The notes beneath the pieces are model-generated. The model did no database searches. It saw nothing but the letters and a program-made list of their open reading frames with translations, and was not told the origin of the DNA. The position numbers and the translations under genes are program-made. A stretch of DNA of 5,964 bases from Solirubrobacterales bacterium (GTDB lineage: Bacteria; Actinomycetota; Thermoleophilia; Solirubrobacterales; Solirubrobacteraceae). Positions 1-4,834 of the stretch are shown here, in pieces; position 1 is the first letter of the stretch; every line of letters starts with the position of its first letter. The stretch is taken from the NCBI GenBank assembly GCA_025964075.1, contig JAOPZQ010000249.1:1-5964 (forward strand), in the 5' to 3' direction.

Positions 1-2
1 AC

Positions 3-89
3 GGGCCCGGCTGGGACTACTCGACCGGCCTCGGCTCGCCGGACGTGTACGGGCTCGCCCGCGACCTTACGGCGCTGCTCGGTAAGTGA
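3..89 (+). CDS. C-terminal end of a probable S53 (sedolisin) family serine-carboxyl peptidase, 5' truncated
   Basis: Only the last 28 codons and the TGA stop (87-89) lie in the window; the gene enters from the left edge. The visible peptide starts GPGWDYSTGLGSPDVYGLAR and ends LLGK. A Gly-Pro-Gly-Trp-Asp run followed by TGLGSP is typical of the very end of S53 peptidases (sedolisin/kumamolisin). There the glycines and the Asp form part of the calcium site; that role is family knowledge. The catalytic Ser/Glu/Asp residues would lie upstream and cannot be checked. These enzymes are usually secreted proteases with a pro-domain, often active at acid pH. A subtilisin-like S8 protease with a similar tail is the main alternative. 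The stop lies directly against the inverted repeat at 90-130, which may end this transcript. Confidence 0.7.
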   Translation, partial: GPGWDYSTGLGSPDVYGLARDLTALLGK

Positions 90-130
90 AGTTACCGCCC
101 TATTGCGAGTGATTCGCAACAGCGGTAGCT
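90..130. repeat. Nested inverted repeat between the peptidase and nickel transporter genes (possible terminator plus operator)
   Basis: The outer arms AGTTACCGC (90-98) and GCGGTAGCT (122-130) pair at 8 of 9 positions, and the ninth is a G-U pair in RNA. The inner arms TTGCGA (103-108) and TCGCAA (114-119) pair perfectly around five bases. Internal loops of 4 and 2 bases separate the two stems. The structure begins one base after the peptidase stop. As RNA it would form a roughly 15-bp hairpin able to end the upstream transcript, but no T-run follows, so any terminator would be non-canonical. As DNA, its inner half is the Fur-type operator annotated separately. The terminator role is inference; the repeat is seen directly. 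Confidence 0.5.
103..119. promoter_or_regulatory. Fur-family (Nur-like) operator upstream of the nickel/cobalt transporter
   Basis: TTGCGA-GTGAT-TCGCAA is a 17-bp palindrome with perfect 6-base arms. It is centred on base 111, and only the 109/113 pair mismatches inside the spacer. It can be read as a Fur-type 7-1-7 site. It also matches, as I recall it, the Nur box of Streptomyces coelicolor (TTGC..-N5-..GCAA). It lies 19 bases before the NiCoT start codon and covers the likely -35 and spacer, so a bound repressor would block transcription. The second gene of the operon encodes a Nur-like Fur protein, which makes metal-dependent autoregulation the simplest reading. The precise metal is inference. 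Confidence 0.75.
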
Positions 131-131
131 T
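103..131 (+). promoter_or_regulatory. Candidate promoter of the nickel transporter-regulator operon
   Basis: The -35 candidate TTGCGA (103-108) and the -10 candidate TAGCTT (126-131) are separated by 17 bases. The -10 ends 6 bases before ATG 138, which places the transcript start at or near the start codon. No Shine-Dalgarno sequence precedes 138. Both facts fit a leaderless mRNA, which is common in actinobacteria. The -35 coincides with the left arm of the operator. The hexamers match consensus only partly (4 of 6 and 3 of 6). Confidence 0.4.
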
Positions 132-137
132 CGCGAT

Positions 138-1208
138 ATGGAGAGGGGTCAGTGGCGCACCGTCGCCGCGATGGCAGCCGTCGTCATCGGTCTCCACGTG
201 GTCGGGTTCTTCCTGCTCGTCGTCCTCGTCGCCCCGCATCACTACCGGCTGGGCGCGTCCGGCGCGTTCACCGTCGGCGTCGGGATCACCGCCTACACGC
301 TGGGCATGCGCCACGCCTTCGACGCGGACCACATCTCCGCGATCGACAACACGACCCGCAAGCTGATGGCGGAGGGGAAGCGGCCGGTGAGCGTCGGCTT
401 CTTCTTCTCGCTCGGCCACTCGACGATCGTGTTCGCGCTCGCGTTGCTGTTCTCGCTCGGCGTCAAGGCGCTGAGCGGCCCGGTCACGCACGACGGCTCG
501 ACGCTCCACAGCGTGACCGGCGTCGTCGGCACCGGGGTCTCGGGCACGTTCCTCTACGTGATCGCGCTGCTCAACGTCCTCATCCTCGTCGGCATCCTGC
601 GCGTGTTCCGCGACATGCGCCACGGCCGCTACGACGAGGCCGAGCTCGAGGAGCACCTGAACTCGCGGGGGCTGATGAACCGGTTCTACCGCCGCTTCAC
701 CCGGGCGGTGACGAAGCCATGGCAGATGTACCCGATCGGGATGCTCTTCGGGATCGGCTTCGACACGGCGAGCGAGGTGGCGCTGCTCTTCCTCGCCGCC
801 GGCGCGGCGGGCGCCGGGCTGCCGTTCTACGCGATCCTCGCGCTGCCGATCCTCTTCGCCGCCGGGATGTCGCTCCTCGACACGATCGACGGCTCGTTCA
901 TGAACTTCGCGTACGGCTGGGCCTTCTCGAAGCCCGTGCGCAAGGTCTATTACAACCTCATGATCACGGGCCTGTCCGTGGCCGTGGCCCTCATCGTGGG
1001 GACGGTCGAGCTGCTCGGGCTGGCCGCCGAGAAGCTGCGCCTCACCGGCGGGTTCTGGGACTGGGTGTCGAACATCGATCTCAATACGCTTGGGTACGTG
1101 ATCGTGGGGATCTTCGTGGCGACGTGGGCGACGTCGATGGCGATCTGGCGCTTCGCCCACATCGAGGAGCGCTGGAGCGCGCACCTCCAGGAGAGCGAGG
1201 CGGGGTAG
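138..1208 (+). CDS. NiCoT family (HoxN/HupN/NixA) nickel/cobalt permease
   Basis: This 356-residue integral membrane protein should import Ni2+ and/or Co2+ at high affinity, driven by the membrane potential. All the hallmark NiCoT motifs are visible: RHAFDADHI at residues 58-66 (the HX4DH metal-binding signature), GFFFSLGHST at 87-96, LFGIGFDTASEV at 203-214 and AGMSLLDTIDG at 242-252. Hydrophobic stretches fit about eight membrane helices, roughly at 11-33, 42-57, 86-110, 130-156, 198-222, 226-246, 273-295 and 316-338. A charged loop lies at about 157-196. Length is normal for the family. ATG 138 is chosen because it fits the promoter spacing; ATG 171 is an alternative start that would shorten the N-terminus by 11 residues. 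The gene is followed after 4 bases by a Fur-family regulator and preceded by a Fur-type box. Nickel versus cobalt preference cannot be read from these motifs. Confidence 0.95.
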   Translation: MERGQWRTVAAMAAVVIGLHVVGFFLLVVLVAPHHYRLGASGAFTVGVGITAYTLGMRHAFDADHISAIDNTTRKLMAEGKRPVSVGFFFSLGHSTIVFALALLFSLGVKALSGPVTHDGSTLHSVTGVVGTGVSGTFLYVIALLNVLILVGILRVFRDMRHGRYDEAELEEHLNSRGLMNRFYRRFTRAVTKPWQMYPIGMLFGIGFDTASEVALLFLAAGAAGAGLPFYAILALPILFAAGMSLLDTIDGSFMNFAYGWAFSKPVRKVYYNLMITGLSVAVALIVGTVELLGLAAEKLRLTGGFWDWVSNIDLNTLGYVIVGIFVATWATSMAIWRFAHIEERWSAHLQESEAG

Positions 1209-1212
1209 GGCG

Positions 1213-1668
1213 GTGCTCGCGTCCTACGCGCCGTCGGTCCGGTTCGAGACGCTCGACGACGCGCTCGCCGCGCTCCGCGAGCGCGGCCTGCGCATCTCGA
1301 CGCCGCGCCGGCTCGTGCTCGAGGCCCTGTTCGAGGCCGAGGGCCCGGTGTCCGCCGAGCACCTCGCCCGGCGCCTGGAGCTCGACGTCGCCTCGGTCTA
1401 CCGCAACCTGGAGACGCTCGAGCGCAGTGGGCTGGCCGCGCATCTCCACCTCGGCCACGGGCCCTCGCTCCACGTGCTCGTCGGCCGGGGGGAGCGGGAG
1501 TACCTGTACTGCGAGGGCTGCGGCGCGGTCGAGACGCTCGTGCCGGACGCGCTCGACCGCGTGCGGGCCGAGGTCAGGCGCGGCTTCGGCTACGAGGCGC
1601 GGTTCACGCACTTCCCGATCGTCGGACTGTGCCCGAAGTGCGCTGCGAGCCCGCCGGGTCGCCGCTGA
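1213..1668 (+). CDS. Fur-family metal-dependent regulator, Nur-like
   Basis: This 151-residue DNA-binding repressor probably controls the adjacent metal transporter and itself. The N-terminal winged helix includes LRERGLRISTPRRLVLEALF (21-40) and a recognition-helix region ending VASVYRNLETLERSGL (59-74). Two CxxC pairs, C100/C103 and C140/C143, form the usual structural zinc site. H77 and H79 in AHLHLGHG, with H133 in THFPI, align with the three-histidine M-site of S. coelicolor Nur as I recall it (H70, H72, H126). The histidine-rich stretch normally just before the first CxxC is replaced by GEREYLYC (93-100), so the residues of the Nur nickel site or Fur regulatory site are absent. GTG 1213 follows the transporter stop by 4 bases, with a G-rich weak ribosome site at about 1197-1205. 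Family membership is firm; the nickel role is inferred from context, the M-site and the operator. Zur or Mur specificity is possible. Confidence 0.9.
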   Translation: MLASYAPSVRFETLDDALAALRERGLRISTPRRLVLEALFEAEGPVSAEHLARRLELDVASVYRNLETLERSGLAAHLHLGHGPSLHVLVGRGEREYLYCEGCGAVETLVPDALDRVRAEVRRGFGYEARFTHFPIVGLCPKCAASPPGRR

Positions 1669-1684
1669 CGGCGGGCCGCCGGAC

Positions 1685-1704
1685 CGGCTCGTATCGTGGA
1701 GCCG
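1685..1704 (+). promoter_or_regulatory. Candidate dinB promoter: -10 box inside a small inverted repeat
   Basis: CGGCTC (1685-1690) and GAGCCG (1699-1704) are perfect 6-base inverted arms around GTATCGTG. The spacer contains TATCGT (1692-1697), a -10-like hexamer exactly 7 bases before ATG 1705. No convincing -35 was found, and no actinobacterial SOS box of the GAAC-N4/5-GTTC type is visible between 1669 and 1704. The repeat could be an operator or a 5' hairpin; in this GC-rich background it could also be chance. Confidence 0.3.
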
Positions 1705-2751
1705 ATGAGCCGCTGCGTCGCCCACCTCGACATGGACGCGTTCTACGTGTCCGTCGAGCTGCAGCGCCACCCGGAGCTCCGGGGGCTGCCGGTCGTGGTG
1801 TCCGGAAGCGGGCCGCGCGCGGTGGTGACGACGGCGAGCTACGAGGCCCGGCGCTACGGCGTGCAGTCCGCCACGCCGGCCTCGCGCGCGCGCCGCCTGT
1901 GCCCGGACGCCGTCTTCGTCGCGCCCGACTTCGCCGCCTACCGGGAGACCTCGGCGCGGGTGATGGCGATCGTCCGCGATCACGCCGAGCGGGTCGAGGT
2001 CGTCGGCCTCGACGAGGCGTACGTCGACCTCACCGGCATGGCGGCCCCCCGGGCGGCGATGCGCCAGCTCGTGGTCGCGATCGCCGACGCGACGGGGCTT
2101 GCGTGCTCGGTCGGCATCGGCCCGAACAAGCTCGTCGCGAAGGTGGCGAGCGACGCCGAGAAGCCGCGCGGCTTCGTGGTCCTGAGCCGTGAGGAGGCGT
2201 GCGCCCGGTTCGCGGGCGCGCCGCCCGCGCTCGTCCCCGGCATCGGACCGAAGACCGCCGCGCGCCTCGACGCGATGGGCATCGGCACGCTGCGCGACCT
2301 CGGGGCGGCGCCGGCGAACGTGCTCGCCGAGCGCTTCGGCGCGCGGCTCGGCCCCGAGCTCCAGGCCCGGGCGCGCTTCGAGCACGACGGCGCCGTGACC
2401 GAGGAGCGGGCGGTGATCTCCGAGTCGCGGGAGACCACGTTCGACGAGGACATCGCCGACCCGGCGGAGCTCGAGCGAATCCTCGGCGACCTCACCGTGC
2501 GGCTCTGCGAGGACCTCGCGCGGCGCGGCCGGCGGGGCCGGACGATCGGGATCAAGATCCGGCTCGACGACTTCTCCACGCACACGCGGAGCCGGACGCT
2601 CCCCGAGGCGGTCAACGAGCTCTCGCGCATCGGCACCGTCGCCCGCGACCTGCTCCGTGACTTCGGCGTGCCCCGGCCGCTCCGCCTGCTCGGCGTCCGC
2701 GTGGCCGGGCTCGAAGAGGCGCAGGCGGACCAGCTGGCGCTGCCGCTTTAG
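1705..2751 (+). CDS. dinB: DNA polymerase IV (Y-family translesion polymerase DinB)
   Basis: This 348-residue Y-family polymerase copies past damaged or distorted template bases with low fidelity. With the start at ATG 1705, the first catalytic motif HLDMDAFYVSVE gives D9. The second, VVGLDEAYVDL, gives D103 and E104, the same numbers as in E. coli Pol IV. The family motif GIGPNKLVAKVASD spans about 138-151. A helix-hairpin-helix LVPGIGPKTAARL lies near 176-188. The little-finger domain follows, with SRETTFDEDI near 241-250. The protein ends in QLALPL (343-348), a classical beta-clamp binding motif at its usual extreme C-terminal place, so the gene looks complete. GTG 1696 would add three residues but overlaps the likely -10 box, so ATG is preferred. 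Steric-gate position 14 is Tyr. The gene lies 36 bases after the Fur-type gene and may be partly read through from it. Its stop overlaps that of the convergent thioredoxin gene. Confidence 0.96.
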   Translation: MSRCVAHLDMDAFYVSVELQRHPELRGLPVVVSGSGPRAVVTTASYEARRYGVQSATPASRARRLCPDAVFVAPDFAAYRETSARVMAIVRDHAERVEVVGLDEAYVDLTGMAAPRAAMRQLVVAIADATGLACSVGIGPNKLVAKVASDAEKPRGFVVLSREEACARFAGAPPALVPGIGPKTAARLDAMGIGTLRDLGAAPANVLAERFGARLGPELQARARFEHDGAVTEERAVISESRETTFDEDIADPAELERILGDLTVRLCEDLARRGRRGRTIGIKIRLDDFSTHTRSRTLPEAVNELSRIGTVARDLLRDFGVPRPLRLLGVRVAGLEEAQADQLALPL

Positions 2752-2770
2752 TAAAGCGCGCTCGCCAGCT
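2732..2770. terminator. Symmetric hairpin at the convergent stops of dinB and the thioredoxin gene, probable bidirectional terminator
   Basis: This is a 39-base interrupted palindrome centred on base 2751. The outer arms AGCTGGCG (2732-2739) and CGCCAGCT (2763-2770) are perfect, and the inner arms CGCTTTA (2744-2750) and TAAAGCG (2752-2758) are perfect around a single G. Four mismatched bases on each side separate the two stems, so 15 of 19 pairs match. It covers both stop codons: dinB TAG at 2749-2751 and, on the other strand, TAA at 2750-2748. RNA from either strand would fold similarly. No T-run follows on either side, so intrinsic termination would be of the T-poor kind proposed for actinobacteria. 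The structure is seen directly; its function is inferred. Confidence 0.6.
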
Positions 2771-3488
2771 TGCGGCGGTACTCGCGCGCAACGGGGTCGT
2801 CGCCGCCGAGCTCGTCGAGGATCCCCACGAACGCGCGCCGCAGGTCGTCGCGGCGGCCGTCGGCGGTGGGGAAGGCGGCCAGGAGCGCGTCGAGCGCGGC
2901 CTGGGTGTCACCGGCGTCGAGCAGCTCGAAGGCCTTCTTGACGGCCGGGTCGTCGGTGCGCTCGAGCTCGATCCGGGCGGCGAGGCCGTCCGCGGCGAAC
3001 GAGCCGGGAACGTTGCCGAGGATCTCGAGCGCCTGGTCGTCCTCGCCGCGCTCGCGGAGGAGCCGGGCGACCGGCACCGCGACGTCGGCGCGCGTGGGCT
3101 CGAGCTCCAGCGCCCGGAGCAGCGAGGCTTCGTCGCCGGCGGCGACGAGCGCGTCCGCCTCCGAGGGCACGATGCCGTCGAGGAAGCGCTTGACCGCGGC
3201 GGGCGGCTGGGCGCCGACGAACTCGGCGACGACCTCGCCGTCCTTGAACGCCTTCACCGCCGGGATGCTCTGGATGCGGTAGGCGCGGGCGATGTTGGGG
3301 TTCGCGTCCGTGTCGACCTTGGCGAGCACGACCTGGCCGTCGCGCTCCTCGACCGCGGCCTCGAGGACCGGGCCGAGCGACCGGCACGGCCCGCACCACT
3401 CCGCCCAGAAGTCGACGACCACGGGAACGGTCTTCGAGCGCTGGATGACCTCCTGCTCGAAGGTCTGATCGGCGACGTCGATGACCAT
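2748..3488 (-). CDS. Thioredoxin-domain protein with C-terminal TPR region (CnoX/YbbN-type co-chaperone)
   Basis: This is a 246-residue cytoplasmic protein. Residues 1-108 are a thioredoxin fold with the active site WCGPC (W31, C32, C35) after VVVDFWAE and the cis-proline in SIPAV (P76). Residues from about 109 to 246 are alpha-helical and rich in Ala, Leu and Glu, with degenerate TPR-like helices such as ADALVAAGDEASLLRALELE and FELLDAGDTQAALDALLAAF. This architecture matches the CnoX/YbbN family, whose members hold oxidatively damaged proteins for chaperones. Unlike E. coli CnoX, both active-site cysteines are present, so disulfide reductase activity is plausible. ATG 3488 is chosen because MVIDVADQTF is a natural thioredoxin-domain beginning and a TACAGT box lies 6 bases upstream. 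The frame stays open upstream only because it is antisense to the hydrolase gene. It converges on dinB with a 4-base overlap. Confidence 0.92.
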   Translation of the reverse strand: MVIDVADQTFEQEVIQRSKTVPVVVDFWAEWCGPCRSLGPVLEAAVEERDGQVVLAKVDTDANPNIARAYRIQSIPAVKAFKDGEVVAEFVGAQPPAAVKRFLDGIVPSEADALVAAGDEASLLRALELEPTRADVAVPVARLLRERGEDDQALEILGNVPGSFAADGLAARIELERTDDPAVKKAFELLDAGDTQAALDALLAAFPTADGRRDDLRRAFVGILDELGGDDPVAREYRRKLASALY

Positions 3489-3500
3489 GCGATCACTGTA
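3489..3500 (-). promoter_or_regulatory. Candidate -10 region of the thioredoxin-TPR gene
   Basis: On the minus strand TACAGT (3500-3495) is followed by six bases and then ATG 3488. This spacing suggests a leaderless transcript, and no Shine-Dalgarno sequence is seen. No good -35 at 16-18 bases was recognised. The nearest candidate, TTCGAA, lies 20 bases upstream. Confidence 0.4.
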
Positions 3501-3551
3501 GTACGCCGCTCGCGTCGGGGTTCGAAATCGAGACGCTAGCTTTTGCCACCC
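3501..3551. promoter_or_regulatory. Divergent promoter region between the thioredoxin and hydrolase genes
   Basis: The intergenic space is 63 bases (3489-3551). On the plus strand TAGCTT (3537-3542) is a -10 candidate 9 bases before ATG 3552, identical to the hexamer proposed for the nickel operon. Inverted arms GCGTC (3512-3516) and GACGC (3532-3536) flank the palindrome TTCGAA (3521-3526), so a shared regulator is possible but unproven. No convincing -35 was found for the plus-strand promoter. Confidence 0.35.
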
Positions 3552-4391
3552 ATGAGCACCGTCGAGCATGAGCGGCGGGTCGGCGGTCTCGCGGTCGAGG
3601 ACCGGCCCGCCGGCGGCACGCCATCCGGCGCGCCGCCGATCGTGCTGCTGCATGGGCTCACCGCGACCCGTCGCTACGTCGTCATGGGCTCGAGGACGCT
3701 CGAGCGCGCCGGGCACCGCGTCGTCCTCTACGACGCCCGCGGCCACGGGCGCTCGGACCCGGCGCCGGCGCCGAGCGCGTACGGCTACGACGACCTCGCC
3801 GCCGACCTGGTCGCGGTGCTCGACGCCGTGGGGATCGAGCGGGCCGTGCTCGCGGGCGCCTCGATGGGCGCGCACACGATCCTCCGCCTCGCGCTGCGGC
3901 AGCCCGAGCGCGTCGCGGGGCTCGTCGTGATCACGCCGGCCCACGATCCGGCGACGTTCCACGACGAGCAGCGCCTGGCCGACTGGGACCGCCTGTCGGA
4001 GGGACTGCGCACCGGCGGCGTCGAGGGCTTCGTCGCCGCCTACGACCTCGACCGCGTGCCGTCGGCGTGGCGCGACACCGTCGCCACCGTCCTCCGCCAG
4101 CGCCTCGCCGCCCACGAGCACCTCGACGCCGTGGCCGACGCCCTCCACGTGACGCCCCGATCCGAGCCGTTCACGGCGATCGCGGACCTCGCGGCGATCA
4201 CGGCGCCCAGCGTCGTCGTCGCGAGCGGCGACGAGGCCGACCCCGGCCACCCGTTCGCCGTCGGCGCCGCCTACGCCGAGACGATCCCCGGCGCGCGGCT
4301 CGTCACCGAGGACGAGGGCAAGTCGCCGCTGGCGTGGCAGGGCGGCCAGCTCTCGCGGGTGATCGCCGAGCTCGCGGAGCGGGCGGGGTGA
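3552..4391 (+). CDS. Alpha/beta-hydrolase fold protein
   Basis: This 279-residue probable cytoplasmic protein has no signal peptide. The fold is clear: IVLLHGLTA (30-38) carries the oxyanion-hole HG, YDARGHGRSD (60-69) follows strand 4, and the nucleophile elbow GASMG (102-106) gives S104. VVVASGDEADPGHP (221-234) gives the likely acid D227. Where the catalytic His normally follows the last strand, the sequence reads DEGKSPLAWQGGQLS (254-268), with Lys 257 in place of the expected His. Catalysis may therefore differ or be absent, although H233 lies nearby. The substrate is unknown; esterase, lipase or epoxide-hydrolase-like activities cannot be separated. ATG 3552 is preferred over TTG 3543 because it fits the -10 spacing. 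Its stop overlaps the next gene's GTG by 4 bases, so the two are probably co-translated. Confidence 0.88.
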   Translation: MSTVEHERRVGGLAVEDRPAGGTPSGAPPIVLLHGLTATRRYVVMGSRTLERAGHRVVLYDARGHGRSDPAPAPSAYGYDDLAADLVAVLDAVGIERAVLAGASMGAHTILRLALRQPERVAGLVVITPAHDPATFHDEQRLADWDRLSEGLRTGGVEGFVAAYDLDRVPSAWRDTVATVLRQRLAAHEHLDAVADALHVTPRSEPFTAIADLAAITAPSVVVASGDEADPGHPFAVGAAYAETIPGARLVTEDEGKSPLAWQGGQLSRVIAELAERAG

Positions 4392-4798
4392 GCTCGGGCT
4401 ACTCCGGAACCCCGCTGCCGCAGAAGCTCGGCATCAAGCCCGACTCGCGGCTCGGGCTCCTGAACGCGCCCGAGGACTTCATGGTCACGCTCGGCGAGCT
4501 GCCGCGCGGCGTCCGGGTGCTCGTCGGGCGGCTGCAGCCGCCGGTCGACGTGATCGTCGCGTTCTTCGCGGAGCGACGGCAGCTCGAGCGGCGGCTGCCC
4601 GGCCTGATCGGCGCGCTCGATCCGGCCGGCGGGCTGTGGATCGCGTGGCCCAAGCGGGCGTCGAAGGTCGAGACCGACATCACCGAGGACGTCGTGCGCG
4701 AGGTCGCGCTCGCGGAGCGCGTCGTCGACAACAAGGTGTGCGCGATCGACGACGTGTGGTCGGGTCTGCGGCTGGTGATACGCGTCCGCGATCGGTGA
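4388..4798 (+). CDS. DUF3052 family protein
   Basis: This 136-residue soluble protein has no known function. It shows the conserved features I associate with DUF3052, a mainly actinobacterial family: GYSGTPLPQKLGIK near the N-terminus (4-17), GGLWIAWPKRAS (81-92) followed by DITEDVVRE, and RVVDNKVCAIDDVWSGLRLV (111-130) near the C-terminus. Length is normal for the family. The GTG start overlaps the hydrolase stop in GTGA, and GGAG at 4376-4379 sits 8 bases upstream as a good ribosome site. Translation is therefore probably coupled to the hydrolase. No membrane segment or signal peptide is visible. C118 is the only cysteine. The name is recalled from the motif pattern, not from a search. Confidence 0.85.
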   Translation: MSSGYSGTPLPQKLGIKPDSRLGLLNAPEDFMVTLGELPRGVRVLVGRLQPPVDVIVAFFAERRQLERRLPGLIGALDPAGGLWIAWPKRASKVETDITEDVVREVALAERVVDNKVCAIDDVWSGLRLVIRVRDR

Positions 4799-4823
4799 AA
4801 GCGCGGAAACCGGTGCCTATGTA
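4795..4823 (+). promoter_or_regulatory. Candidate modAB promoter
   Basis: GTGAAA (4795-4800) and TATGTA (4818-4823) are spaced by 17 bases and are the best -35/-10 pair before modA. They match consensus at 4 and 3 positions. The -35 overlaps the DUF3052 stop. The resulting start would lie near 4830, inside the palindrome at 4814-4834. Confidence 0.3.
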
Positions 4824-4834
4824 ATGCTTAGGCA
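4814..4834. promoter_or_regulatory. 21-bp palindromic operator candidate directly before modA
   Basis: TGCCTA (4814-4819) and TAGGCA (4829-4834) are perfect 6-base inverted arms around 9 bases and abut the modA ATG at 4835. Two further symmetric pairs (4821/4827 and 4823/4825) lie inside. It overlaps the presumed -10 and transcript start, an ideal place for a repressor. A molybdate-responsive regulator is the natural guess. The sequence does not resemble the E. coli ModE site, and no regulator gene is visible here. Confidence 0.5.

Noticed and set aside
152..1708. 518-codon plus-strand frame across the NiCoT and Fur-type genes
   Set aside because: It is an Arg-rich out-of-frame shadow of two well-supported genes.
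1081..2583. 500-codon open frame on the minus strand opposite the Fur-type gene and dinB
   Set aside because: It is antisense to two clearly recognisable genes, its product is Arg/Glu/Ala-rich with no recognisable domain, and long spurious frames are expected at this GC content.
3511..3540. GGTTCGAAATC resembling a tRNA T-loop in the divergent intergenic region
   Set aside because: The flanking bases do not form a 5-bp T stem on either strand, and the 63-base gap is too short for a tRNA.
3489..4250. Upstream in-frame extension of the thioredoxin gene on the minus strand
   Set aside because: It is antisense to the hydrolase gene, its composition is low-information, and ATG 3488 gives a natural thioredoxin N-terminus with a -10 box just upstream.
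4067..4387. N-terminal extension of the DUF3052 frame back to 4067
   Set aside because: The translated extension is Arg/Gly/Ala-rich out-of-frame reading of the hydrolase gene; the conserved domain begins right after GTG 4388, which has a good ribosome site.
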